DNA of 64,000 nt. It comes from Actinomadura xylanilytica (lineage in GTDB: Bacteria > Actinomycetota > Actinomycetes > Streptosporangiales > Streptosporangiaceae). The notes beneath the pieces were generated by a model. It worked only from the letters and a program-made list of their open reading frames with translations. It was not told the DNA's origin and did not search any database. The stretch covers positions 742,690 through 806,689 of the forward strand of contig NZ_JASNWE010000001.1 in NCBI RefSeq assembly GCF_030283145.1. The letters run 5' to 3'. Positions 16,867-25,630 of this stretch are shown here, piece after piece. The position numbers and the translations under genes are program-made. Within the stretch, counting starts at the first letter, position 1, and each line of letters opens with the position of its first letter.

Positions 16867-18477
16867 TCAGGTGCAGGTGGTGCCGTTGGCGGGGACCTTC
16901 CCGTCCAGCAGGTAGCCGTCGACGGCGGCGCGCACGCACGCGTTGCCGGTGTCGTAGGCGCCGTGCCCCTGGCCCCGGAGGGTGACCAGCGTGGCGGCGC
17001 CGCCGAGCTCCTTGGTCAGCGCGGGCGCCCAGGCGTACGGGGTGGCCGGGTCGCCGGTATTGCCGACCACGACGACGGGTGCGGCGTGCGGCGCGGAGAC
17101 GTTCTGGGCCGCGTCGTCGCCCTTGACCGGCCAGCCCGTGCACTGGAGCAGTCCCCATGCCATCGACGGCCCGAACACCGGCGAGGCGTTGCTGAACCGC
17201 GGCAGCAGCCGCCGGACGTCCTGGACGGTGTACCGGTCGGTGGTGTCGGCGCAGGTGATCGCGGTGTTGGCGGCGATGAGGTTGCTGTAGTGCCCGTCCT
17301 CCTGCCGGCCGAGCTGGAGGTCGGCGAGCGAGAGCAGAGTGGTGCCGTCCTGGCGCTCGACGGCCTCGGTGACGCCCTGCGCGAGCATCGGCCACGCCTG
17401 CTCGGAGTAGAGCGCGGCGGTGACGCCGGTGACGCCGAGGCTCTGGGTCAGCGTCCGGCCGCTCGCGGTCTTCAGCGGCGCGGCGTCCAGGCCGTTCAGC
17501 AGCCGGCCGATCGACGCGACGACCTGGGTGGAGTCGCGGCCGAGGGGGCAGGCGGCCGGGCCGAGGCGGGCGCAGGCCGTGCCGAAGCTGCCGAGCGCCC
17601 GCTGGAACGCCGCCGCCTGCTGGAGGCCGAGGTCGGCGGTGCTGATCTTGGTGTCGACGGCGCCGTCGAACACCGCCCGGTCCACGTTCTTCGGGAGCTG
17701 GTGGGCGTAGCTGCCGCCGAGCCAGGTGCCGTAGGAGATGCCGAAGTAGTGCAGCCGGGCGTCGCCGAGCGCGGTGCGGATCACGTCCATGTCGCGGGCC
17801 GCGCTGATCGTCCCGACGAACGGGAGGAGCTTTCCGGAGCGCGCCCTGCACCCCTGGTTGTAGGACAGCTCGGACGCGGCGTAGGCGCGCTCCTCCGCCG
17901 GGTCGTCGGGCGAGTCGTCCTCGGCGGTGATCTGGTCCATCCGCTTGTCGTCGACGCAGGAGACCGGGTCGCTCTCGCCCACCCCGCGGGGGTCGAAGCC
18001 GACCAGGTCGTACCGGGTACCGAGCGAGGCGTAGTCGCCGGCCGCCTGCGCGAGGGTGCGGACCCCGTCCCCGCCCGGCCCGCCGAAGTTGAACAGCAGC
18101 GACCCGATCCGACGCTGCGGCTGGGTCGCCCGGGTCCGGATGACGGCGAGCTCGATCGTCTCCCCCGTGGGCTTGGCGTAGTCGAGGGGCACCCTGACCT
18201 TGGCGCATCGGAACACCGGCGAGGTCGGCCCGGCCTCGGACGGGCCGCCGGACGGCGCCTCGGACCGGCTCTGCGTCGCCTCGGGCGGCAGTCCCTCGCA
18301 CTTCTTCCACTCGGGTCTCTGGCCGGTGAGCGCGGACGGGAGCGCGGCCAGGCCGCCGGTGGCGGCCGCACCGTCGGCGGTCTCGGCACCGCCACCGCAC
18401 GCGGCGAGCCCGGTGAGGCCGATTGCGGCCACGGCACCCGCCGCCACAATGACCGACTTCGACGCCTTGTGCGCCAT
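16867..18477 (-). CDS. Secreted tripeptidyl aminopeptidase-like lipoprotein (S33)
   Basis: A 536-residue exported alpha/beta-hydrolase. The first 27 residues form a signal peptide ending in the lipobox GLAAC, so the mature protein should be lipid-anchored outside the membrane. The oxyanion/early region reads LFNFGGPGGDGV, the nucleophile elbow is GISYGTW, and the acid and histidine are in GNTGDPATPYAW and RGQGHGAYD. This is the tripeptidyl aminopeptidase/SlpD-like S33 family. A related pair (Rv2223c, Rv2224c) lies beside glnA2 in M. tuberculosis, so this gene belongs to the conserved block even though it is now displaced upstream of glnE. Confidence 0.9.
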   Translation of the reverse strand: MAHKASKSVIVAAGAVAAIGLTGLAACGGGAETADGAAATGGLAALPSALTGQRPEWKKCEGLPPEATQSRSEAPSGGPSEAGPTSPVFRCAKVRVPLDYAKPTGETIELAVIRTRATQPQRRIGSLLFNFGGPGGDGVRTLAQAAGDYASLGTRYDLVGFDPRGVGESDPVSCVDDKRMDQITAEDDSPDDPAEERAYAASELSYNQGCRARSGKLLPFVGTISAARDMDVIRTALGDARLHYFGISYGTWLGGSYAHQLPKNVDRAVFDGAVDTKISTADLGLQQAAAFQRALGSFGTACARLGPAACPLGRDSTQVVASIGRLLNGLDAAPLKTASGRTLTQSLGVTGVTAALYSEQAWPMLAQGVTEAVERQDGTTLLSLADLQLGRQEDGHYSNLIAANTAITCADTTDRYTVQDVRRLLPRFSNASPVFGPSMAWGLLQCTGWPVKGDDAAQNVSAPHAAPVVVVGNTGDPATPYAWAPALTKELGGAATLVTLRGQGHGAYDTGNACVRAAVDGYLLDGKVPANGTTCT

Positions 18478-18707
18478 TTGTCCCCTCCGTTCCGATCATG
18501 AGGGGGCGGTCAGGACCTACCCACGGTCTCCCGCGCTGATTCCTGATCGCGTCCGGCAGCCTCCCGACCGGCGGTTCCCCCGCCGAACCCCGGGCGCCCT
18601 CCCCCGGAAGACCGGATGTCGGGTCAGGGTCGTACTACTCAGGTCTGAGATGAAGACCATTCGCCGCGGTGATCTCAACGAAGGGCCCCGGAGCAAAGAT
18701 AGGTAAC

Positions 18708-19619
18708 ATGGCCCAAACCGCCCCCCCTACAACTCGCCGAGGCCACGCCGAAGCGGCCGGCGGCCAGGTCCCGCGCCACCACCCCCGGTCCCTGACGGCA
18801 CGGATCAGCGCCCCTCCGGTGTGGCGCGAACTCCTGCTGATCGCACTCTTCTACAGCGGGTACATGCTCACCCGCATCGTGCTGGTCCAGGACGGGACGA
18901 CCCCCGCCTTCAACCACGCCGACCAGATCCTGCGCGCCGAGCGGTTCCTCGGGCTGGACGTGGAACTGGGGCTCAACCAGATGCTGCTCCAAGTGCCCTG
19001 GCTGGCGCGGGCGGCCAACATCTTCTACGCCACCGCGCACTTCACCGTGACGCTCGGAGTGGTCGTCTGGATCTACCGGTACCGCGCCCGGGAGTACCGC
19101 TGGCTGCGCACGTCGATCATGGTGGCGACCGGCGTCGCGCTGCTCGGCTTCTGGCTCTACCCGCTCGCCCCGCCGCGGTTCCTGCACAGCGAGGGGTTCG
19201 TCGACCCGGTGACCGTGCTGCACTCGTTCGGCCTGTACGCCAGCGACGCCTCCGGCAGCCTCACCAACCAGTACGCCGCGATGCCGTCGATGCACGCGGG
19301 ATGGGCGCTGTGGTGCGGGTACGTGCTGTTCCGGCTGGCCTCGCAGCGGTGGGCCAAGGTGCTCGGGGTGCTCTACCCCGCCACCACGGTGTTCGTCATC
19401 CTGTCCACCGCCAACCACTACGTGCTGGACGCGGTGGTCGGGGTCGCGGTGATCGCCGGGTCGCTCGGGCTGGCCTGGGCGCTGTACCACCGCTGCCCGG
19501 CATGGCTGCTACTGCTGCGGGGGCGCACGGCGCACCTGGTCCTGCGGGCCGCAGGGCGGCCGGACCGTCCGCGTGGCGACTCGGTGACGGTCGGTGGCGG
19601 GGGCCGGGCCGGCGTTTGA
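18708..19619 (+). CDS. PAP2-family membrane protein 1 (Aur1/Ipt1-like)
   Basis: A 303-residue integral membrane protein of the PAP2_3 subgroup, related to inositol-phosphotransferases and lipid phosphatases. About six membrane segments are seen. The catalytic motifs are YPLAPPRFL, then AAMPSMHAGWALW with the catalytic histidine, and ANHYVLDAVVG with the second histidine and aspartate. Such enzymes act on phospholipid head groups at the outer face of the membrane. The ATG at 18708 is used. Directly downstream is a paralogue with the same motif order, so the two arose by tandem duplication and probably form one transcript. Confidence 0.88.
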   Translation: MAQTAPPTTRRGHAEAAGGQVPRHHPRSLTARISAPPVWRELLLIALFYSGYMLTRIVLVQDGTTPAFNHADQILRAERFLGLDVELGLNQMLLQVPWLARAANIFYATAHFTVTLGVVVWIYRYRAREYRWLRTSIMVATGVALLGFWLYPLAPPRFLHSEGFVDPVTVLHSFGLYASDASGSLTNQYAAMPSMHAGWALWCGYVLFRLASQRWAKVLGVLYPATTVFVILSTANHYVLDAVVGVAVIAGSLGLAWALYHRCPAWLLLLRGRTAHLVLRAAGRPDRPRGDSVTVGGGGRAGV

Positions 19620-19632
19620 GACCCTGGAGTGC

Positions 19633-20463
19633 ATGGCCAGACCGGCGGGCGCCCCGGAGACCGGCCCGGACCCGGCCGGCGGCGCGGCCGGGCCCGACGG
19701 GCGGCACGCGTCCGGCCGGCCGCGGCTGTGGTCCGAGCTGCTGCTCGTGCTGGTGTGCTACGGCGTGTACGAGGCGGTCCGCAACCTGGTGCCGCCCGAC
19801 CCGGCGCTGGCGGTGCACCACGCGTACGAACTGCTCCACCTCGAATACCTGACGCACCTCGACGTCGAGTACCGCCTCAACCGCCTGTTCATGGCGCATC
19901 AGCCGCTCGCCGTGGCGGGCGACTACTTCTACGCCACGATGCACTTCGCCATGACGATCGGGGTGCTGGTCTGGCTCTACATCCAGCGGCCCGAGCTCTA
20001 TCGCTCCCGCCGGACGCTCCTGTTCGCCACCACGGTGCTCGGGCTGGCCGGGTTCTGGCTCTACCCGCTCGCCCCGCCGCGGATGCTGCCCGGGTTCACC
20101 GACACGGTGGCCAGCTTCGGCACCTGGGGCGTCTACGCCTCGGCGCCCGCCGCCTCCTCGGTGTCCAACCAGTACGCGGCGATGCCCTCGATGCACGTCT
20201 CCTGGGCACTGTGGTGCGCGGTGGTGATCATCGGCGTCGCCCGGCGGCCGGCGGTGAAGGCGCTCGCCGCGCTGTACCCGGCGCTGACCACCGTGGCGAT
20301 CATGGGGACGGGCAACCACTACCTGCTCGACGCCGTCGCGGGTGCCGGCGCCCTGGCCTGCGGGTACGCGCTCGGCCTGGGGCTAGGCGCCGCGCGCGCC
20401 GTCCTCCCCGGACGGTCGGCGGCGGGCCGGGCCGCGGCGCGGCGTCAGTCGGCCGCGCCGTAG
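19633..20463 (+). CDS. PAP2-family membrane protein 2 (paralogue)
   Basis: A 276-residue paralogue of the preceding gene, with the same YPLAPPRML, AAMPSMHVSWALW and GNHYLLDAVAG motifs and similar membrane topology. Start choice is uncertain: the ATG at 19633 has a GGAG four bases upstream, while a start at 19594 would overlap the first gene by 26 bp. Its 3' end overlaps the convergent glnE gene by 19 bp (20445-20463), so both C-termini are encoded on the same DNA. Divergence between copies is high, pointing to different substrates. The target lipid is unknown. Confidence 0.87.
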   Translation: MARPAGAPETGPDPAGGAAGPDGRHASGRPRLWSELLLVLVCYGVYEAVRNLVPPDPALAVHHAYELLHLEYLTHLDVEYRLNRLFMAHQPLAVAGDYFYATMHFAMTIGVLVWLYIQRPELYRSRRTLLFATTVLGLAGFWLYPLAPPRMLPGFTDTVASFGTWGVYASAPAASSVSNQYAAMPSMHVSWALWCAVVIIGVARRPAVKALAALYPALTTVAIMGTGNHYLLDAVAGAGALACGYALGLGLGAARAVLPGRSAAGRAAARRQSAAP

Positions 20464-23400
20464 AAGACGCGGTCGACGACCGCGCGGGCGTGCCGCGCGT
20501 GCCGCCGGTAGTCCTCCAGCAGGTCGCCCGTGCCGGGGTAGCCGAGGATGCGGGTGGTCGAGCTGCGCTCCCTGTGGTGGTCGGTCGGCAGCAGGTCGGA
20601 CGCGCGGCCCCGGACCAGCATGATCGAGCCGCGGATCCGGGTGGCCAGCCGCCACGCGTCCGCCAGCACCTCGGCGTCGCCGGCGGCCAGCAGCCGGGCG
20701 CCCACCGCCGCGTCGAGCGCGGCCAGCGTGCGGGTGGTGCGCAGCGCGGGCACCTCGTGGGCGTGCCTGAGCTGGAAGAGCTGCGCGACCCACTCCACGT
20801 CGGCCAGCCCGCCGGGTCCGAGCTTGATGTGCAGCCGCCGCTCGACGCCGCGCGGCAGCCGCTCGGACTCCATCCGCGCCTTGAGCCGCCTGATCTGCCG
20901 GACGGCGTCGTCGCCGATGCCGTCCTCGGGCCAGCGCAGCGGGTCGATCAGCGCGCGGAACCGCTCGCACAGCCCGGGGTCGCCGATCATCGGGTCGGCG
21001 CGCAGCAGTGCCTGCGCCTCCCACGGCTCGGACCAGCGCGCGTAGTAGGCCGCGTACGAGGCGAGCGTGCGCACCAGTGGGCCCTGCCGGCCCTCGGGCC
21101 GCAGGTTGGGGTCGATCTCCAGGGGCGGGTCCGGGGCGGGCAGCGACAGCAGCCGGCGCAGCTCCTCGGCGACCGCGTGCGCGGCGCGGCTCGCCTCGCG
21201 CTCGTCGGCGCCGGGCAGCGGGTCGTGCACGAACATCACATCGGCGTCGCTGCCGTAGCCGAGCTCGTGGCCGCCGAAGCGGCCCATCGCCACCACCGCC
21301 ATCCGGGTCGGCAGCGGCGCGCCGCCGGCCCGCTCGACCTTGCCGGCCGCCGCCCGCAGCGCGGCCTCCAGGGTGACGGTGGCGATGTCGGTGAGCGCCT
21401 CCCCCACCGTCGCGACGTCGACCATGCCGAGCAGGTCGGCGACCGACACCCGGAACAGCTCGCGGCGGCGCAGCGCGCGGACCACCGCGACCGCGTCCTC
21501 GGCCGGGACGGCCCCGTCGCCCGCGCCCGAGTCGTCGCGGCGGCGGACGGCGGCCAGCGCCTCGGTCCGCAGCGCCTCGAACGGGCGCGGCGCGAGCGCC
21601 CCGTCCGGCCCGCGGATGGACGAGGTCGGCGCGGGCGACACCGGCACCACCGTCAGGCCCGGCACGGGCGCCGGCGGCGCGGGCGGGCCCGGCGGCGGCT
21701 CCGGCGCCGGGAAGACCGGCTCGGCCGGCGGGACGGGCGGGAACAGCGGCGCGGGCGGCATACCCGCGCTGTCGCCGCCCGCGCCGGACGGGGGCGTGCC
21801 GGGGCCGCCGCGCGGGCGCGGGGCCGAGCCGGGGTTCAGCGCGCCGCCGAGCATCGCGACCGCCTCGGGCGCGCGCAGCAGCAGGTCGGTGGCGTAGCGG
21901 CTGGACCCGAGGATCCACGCCATCCGCTCGGCCACCGTCACCTCGTCGCGCAGCAGCCGCAGGTACCACGGTGTCGCGCCGAGCGCCTCGCTGACCCGGC
22001 GGAAGCCGAGCAGGCCCGCGTCGGGGTCGGGGGCGTCGGCGAACCAGCCGAGCATGACCGGCAGCAGCGTCCGCTGGATCGCCGCGCGCCGGGAGACGCC
22101 CGCCGTAAGCGCCTCGATGTGCCGCAGCGCGCCCGCCGGGTCGTCGTAGCCGAGCGCCTCCAGCCGGGCGCGGGCCGCCTCCGGGGTGAGCCGGGCCTCG
22201 TCGCCGGGCAGCCGCGCCACCGCGCGCAGCAGGGGCCGGTAGAACAGCTTCTCGTGGATCCGGCGGACCTCGCGGGCGTGCCGCCGCCACAGCGCGGTGA
22301 ACTCCCCGACCGGGTCGGTGCGCAGCCCGAGGGCGCGGCCGAGGCGGCGCAGGTCGGCGGGGTCGTCCGGCACCACGTGGGTGCGGCGCAGCCGGTGCAG
22401 CTGGATCAGGTGCTCGACCCGGCGCAGGAACCGGTAGGCCGAGGCGAGCGCCGCCGCGTCGTCGCGGCCGACGTAGCCGCCCTGGGATAGGGCGGCCAGC
22501 GCGTCGAGCGTGGTCGGGCTGCGCAGCTTCTCGTCACCGCGTCCGTGCACGAGCTGGAGGAGCTGGACGGCGAACTCCACGTCGCGCAGCCCGCCCGGCC
22601 CGAGCTTGAGCTGGCGCTCGGCCTCGGCGGTGCGCTGGTTGAGGTCGGCCTCGACCCGCCGCCGCATGGCCTGGACGTCCTCGACGAACCGCTCGCCCTC
22701 GGCGGCGTCCCACACGATCTCGGTGACGGCGTCCAGGTAGCGGCGGCCGAGCTCGGCGTCGCCGGCGACCGGCCGCGCCTTCAGCAGGGCCTGGAACTCC
22801 CACGTCTTGGCCCAGCGCTCGTAGTAGGCGCGGTGGCTGGCCAGGGTGCGCACGAGCGGCCCGGACCTGCCCTCAGGCCGCAGCGCCGCGTCCACCTCCC
22901 ACAGCGGGCCCTCGACGGTGCTGTCGGAGCAGGCCCGCATCATCGCCGAGGCCAGCCGGGTGGCGGTGCGCAGCGCCCCGTCCTCGGGGCACCCCGCGCG
23001 CACCTCGGCCACGAAGATCACATCGACGTCGCTGACGTAGTTGAGCTCCCGGCCGCCGCACTTGCCCATGCCGATCACCGCGAGCCGGCAGGAGCCGTGC
23101 CCCGGGACCTCGGCGCGGGCGATGGCCAGGCCCGCCTCCAGCGCGGCGGCGGCCAGGTCGGCCAGCTCGCCCGCCACTTCCTCCACCTCGGCGGCGCCGG
23201 TCAGGTCGCGGCCCGCCAGTGCGAGCAGACGCCGCCGGTAGGCGACGCGGAGCGCCACCAGGGTCACCGGCAGCGCGTCGCGCGCCACCGGCTCGTCCCG
23301 CGCCGGATCGGCCCCCACCGCGCGGAGCAGGTCGACCCGCAGCTCGGCGGCGGAGGGCCGTCCGCGCGACTCGTACGCGTCCACCACGTGATCGTCCGGG

Positions 23401-23900
23401 GCCGGAGGGGTCGGAGCCGGGCTGTCCCGGGCGGAGGCGTCCCGGGCAGGGGCGTCCGGGCCGGGGGCGTCCGGGCCGGCGGGGTGGATCGGGTCGGCGG
23501 GTCTCAGCACCTGCCAGTGCGCGGGATGGCGGGCCAGGTGATCACCCAGGGCGGCGCTGACGCCGAGCACCGCCAGCAGCCGCTCGCGGGTGCCGGGATC
23601 GTCGGCGAGCATGGCGCGCAGGCCCGCGCCGACGTCGCGTTCGCGGGCGTCGCCGGGACCGCCCGCGCCCGCCGGCCGTTCGCCCGCATCCTGCTCGTCG
23701 GCGGCGGCCAGCAGGCGCAGCAGCCCGTCGAGCGCGAGGTCGGGGTCGGGCGCGGCACCGAGCGCCTCCAGCACCTCGTCGCCGAGGGCGGCGCCCGACC
23801 CGTCCAGCAGCCGGCCCGCCCGCCCGGCGTCGGTGAAACCCAGCCGGGCCAGGCGTCCGGCCAGGGTACGACGGCGATCAGGAGTCCGCGGCTCGCTCAC
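20445..23900 (-). CDS. glnE: Bifunctional glutamine synthetase adenylyltransferase/deadenylase
   Basis: GlnE attaches AMP to, and removes it from, the tyrosine of GlnA. Two nucleotidyltransferase centres are visible: the N-terminal removing domain with GGRELNYVSDVDVIFV and the C-terminal transferase domain with GGHELGYGSDADVMFV. Both keep the SDxD metal-binding aspartates. At 1151 residues it is longer than usual (about 950-1050). The excess comes from a Pro/Ala/Gly-rich linker of roughly 90 residues between the domains (DNA about 21620-21850) and a second Pro/Asp-rich stretch near residue 170 (DNA about 23395-23490). GTG at 23900 with upstream AGAGG is taken as start. Its target glnA is in the same window. 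Confidence 0.94.
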   Translation of the reverse strand: MSEPRTPDRRRTLAGRLARLGFTDAGRAGRLLDGSGAALGDEVLEALGAAPDPDLALDGLLRLLAAADEQDAGERPAGAGGPGDARERDVGAGLRAMLADDPGTRERLLAVLGVSAALGDHLARHPAHWQVLRPADPIHPAGPDAPGPDAPARDASARDSPAPTPPAPDDHVVDAYESRGRPSAAELRVDLLRAVGADPARDEPVARDALPVTLVALRVAYRRRLLALAGRDLTGAAEVEEVAGELADLAAAALEAGLAIARAEVPGHGSCRLAVIGMGKCGGRELNYVSDVDVIFVAEVRAGCPEDGALRTATRLASAMMRACSDSTVEGPLWEVDAALRPEGRSGPLVRTLASHRAYYERWAKTWEFQALLKARPVAGDAELGRRYLDAVTEIVWDAAEGERFVEDVQAMRRRVEADLNQRTAEAERQLKLGPGGLRDVEFAVQLLQLVHGRGDEKLRSPTTLDALAALSQGGYVGRDDAAALASAYRFLRRVEHLIQLHRLRRTHVVPDDPADLRRLGRALGLRTDPVGEFTALWRRHAREVRRIHEKLFYRPLLRAVARLPGDEARLTPEAARARLEALGYDDPAGALRHIEALTAGVSRRAAIQRTLLPVMLGWFADAPDPDAGLLGFRRVSEALGATPWYLRLLRDEVTVAERMAWILGSSRYATDLLLRAPEAVAMLGGALNPGSAPRPRGGPGTPPSGAGGDSAGMPPAPLFPPVPPAEPVFPAPEPPPGPPAPPAPVPGLTVVPVSPAPTSSIRGPDGALAPRPFEALRTEALAAVRRRDDSGAGDGAVPAEDAVAVVRALRRRELFRVSVADLLGMVDVATVGEALTDIATVTLEAALRAAAGKVERAGGAPLPTRMAVVAMGRFGGHELGYGSDADVMFVHDPLPGADEREASRAAHAVAEELRRLLSLPAPDPPLEIDPNLRPEGRQGPLVRTLASYAAYYARWSEPWEAQALLRADPMIGDPGLCERFRALIDPLRWPEDGIGDDAVRQIRRLKARMESERLPRGVERRLHIKLGPGGLADVEWVAQLFQLRHAHEVPALRTTRTLAALDAAVGARLLAAGDAEVLADAWRLATRIRGSIMLVRGRASDLLPTDHHRERSSTTRILGYPGTGDLLEDYRRHARHARAVVDRVFYGAAD

Positions 23901-24082
23901 GACCTCTACCGTAATCGGCCCGCCCGCCGCCGGTGCCGCGAGCACGCCACCGGCATGATCTCGATTCCATCACCGCGCGGGTGAACCTGCGGTGACCCCC
24001 CGGCGTCATCTTCACATTGAAGACCGAATGGCGCCCCGCCGAGCCTCGGTCACGTCGCAGTCCCTCCACAACGGGAGCTCCC

Positions 24083-25453
24083 TTGAAAAGACGGACCCTC
24101 ACCGCCGCGTGCGCGGCACTCACGGCGACGCTCGGCACGGTGACAGCAGTCGCCCTGACCCAGGACGGCGGGCAGGTGGAGGCGGCCCCCGTCGCCGCCG
24201 CCGGCAAGACGACCGCCGTGTCCGGCGACTTCAACGGCGACGGCCTGCGCGACAGCGCCAACGCCAGCCAGCAGGGCAAGATCGACGGCCAGGACCTCGC
24301 CGGGTTCGTCACCGTCGTGTACAGCAAGCCCGGCGGCCCGGACGCCGCGTCGCGCCAGATCATCAGCGCCAAGAGCCTCGGGCTCCCCGCCGGAACCCAC
24401 TTCGGCACCATGGAGCTGGTGTCGGCGGACTTCGACGGGGACGGCTACGCCGACCTGGTCGCCACGTCCGGGATCGCCGCCAAGACCAAGGTCGTCATCG
24501 TCTACGGCGGCGCGAAGGGGCTCACCACCCGCAAGGCCGTCCTCACGGTGCCGGACGCCCGCGAGGCCCGGACCGGCGACTTCAACGGCAACGGCAGGCC
24601 CGACCTGCTCGTCCGGTCCGGGCCCCGGGCCTACCTGACCTATCTGGACGTCGGCGCCAAGCCGGGCGCCGGCGTCCGGACCGCGGTCGAGGGCCCGGCG
24701 GTCACCGGGCTGCTCCAGCCGGTCGTCGGCGACTTCAACGGCGACCGCCGCGACGACTTCGCGGTCGTGGTGGCCAAGGACGACGGCGACAGCGACGACG
24801 TCCCGTACTGGGCCGAGCTGCGCCTCGGCACGGCCAAGGGCCTCGGGGCGCGCAAGGTGTACGCCCCCAAGGGCGGCAAGGGGATGGGCTACGAGGCCGC
24901 CTCCGGCGACGTCAACGGCGACGGCAAGGCCGACCTGGTGACCGTCGACGTCCGCGCGCCGAAGCGGGTCGCCGTGCGGCTCGGCACCGCCACGGGCCTC
25001 GCCGCCCCGGCGTACGTGGGCTTCGGCGGGCACTCGTTCAACAGGGGCATCTCCGTCGGCGACATCAACGGCGACGGCAAGGCGGACGTGTCGGTGAGCG
25101 TCCCCACCATGGGGGACGGGAACGGGCCGCTCGACTCGGCGGCGGTGCTGTACGGCAGCGCCTCCGGCCTCACCAACAAGGGCGCCCAGCTCTTCGACCA
25201 GAACACCCCCGGAGTGCCGAGCGAGCCCGGCGACCACGACGGGTTCGGCTGGCAGACCCGGCTGGCCGATCTCGACGGCGACGGGCTGGCCGAGTTCACC
25301 ACCGGCGCGCAGAACAACGAGGACGAGGGCCGGATCTTCTTCTTCAAGGGCACCCGGTCGGGCGTCGCGACCAAGGGCGTCATCTCGTTCAGCACCCGTG
25401 ACCTGCGCATCTTCGGCCGGACCGCCGAGCTGGGCGGCAGCCTGCTGCACTGA
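24083..25453 (+). CDS. Secreted FG-GAP/VCBS repeat protein
   Basis: A 456-residue exported protein built of FG-GAP/VCBS beta-propeller repeats. Seven calcium-loop motifs of the DxNGDG type are visible, including DFNGDGLRD, DFDGDGYAD, DFNGNGRPD, DVNGDGKAD, DINGDGKAD and DLDGDGLAE. A TTG start at 24083, eight bases after GGGAG, gives the signal peptide LKRRTLTAACAALTATLG and is preferred to the ATG at 24017. No catalytic domain is present, so it may bind ligands or matrix. Just after its stop lies a near-duplicate of its last 28 codons, showing a past tandem duplication. Confidence 0.85.
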   Translation: MKRRTLTAACAALTATLGTVTAVALTQDGGQVEAAPVAAAGKTTAVSGDFNGDGLRDSANASQQGKIDGQDLAGFVTVVYSKPGGPDAASRQIISAKSLGLPAGTHFGTMELVSADFDGDGYADLVATSGIAAKTKVVIVYGGAKGLTTRKAVLTVPDAREARTGDFNGNGRPDLLVRSGPRAYLTYLDVGAKPGAGVRTAVEGPAVTGLLQPVVGDFNGDRRDDFAVVVAKDDGDSDDVPYWAELRLGTAKGLGARKVYAPKGGKGMGYEAASGDVNGDGKADLVTVDVRAPKRVAVRLGTATGLAAPAYVGFGGHSFNRGISVGDINGDGKADVSVSVPTMGDGNGPLDSAAVLYGSASGLTNKGAQLFDQNTPGVPSEPGDHDGFGWQTRLADLDGDGLAEFTTGAQNNEDEGRIFFFKGTRSGVATKGVISFSTRDLRIFGRTAELGGSLLH

Positions 25454-25465
25454 TCCGCTCGCCGG

Positions 25466-25553
25466 GAAGCCGGGCGCCGTCTCGTTCGACACCCGTGACC
25501 TGAACCTCCACGGGCAGGGCGCGGAACTCGGCAGCGGCGGCCTGCTGGACTGA
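25466..25553 (+). pseudogene. Duplicated C-terminal tail of the FG-GAP gene
   Basis: This stretch reads KPGAVSFDTRDLNLHG and continues to ELGSGGLLD before a stop, closely matching the end of the gene just upstream, which reads TKGVISFSTRDLRIFG to ELGGSLLH. It has no start codon or signal peptide. It is best explained as the surviving 3' end of a tandem paralogue whose body was lost by recombination. Confidence 0.7.
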
Positions 25554-25576
25554 CCGGCGCGCCAGGAGGAACGTGA

Positions 25577-25608
25577 GAGGGGGCACTCCCGCATGGGCGT
25601 GCCCCCTC
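25577..25608. terminator. Strong terminator between FG-GAP gene and glnA2
   Basis: GAGGGGGCAC at 25577-25586 is the exact complement of 25599-25608. Within the loop, CCC/GGG around GCAT extends the pairing, giving nearly 13 paired bases. It stands between two converging genes and can act in both directions. Confidence 0.75.
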
Positions 25609-25630
25609 GTCCGCTCGTGCCGTGCCCTCG

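Noticed and set aside
19629..22490. A 953-codon plus-strand frame opposite glnE
   Set aside because: It is the complement of glnE; the sequence is low-complexity and without structure.
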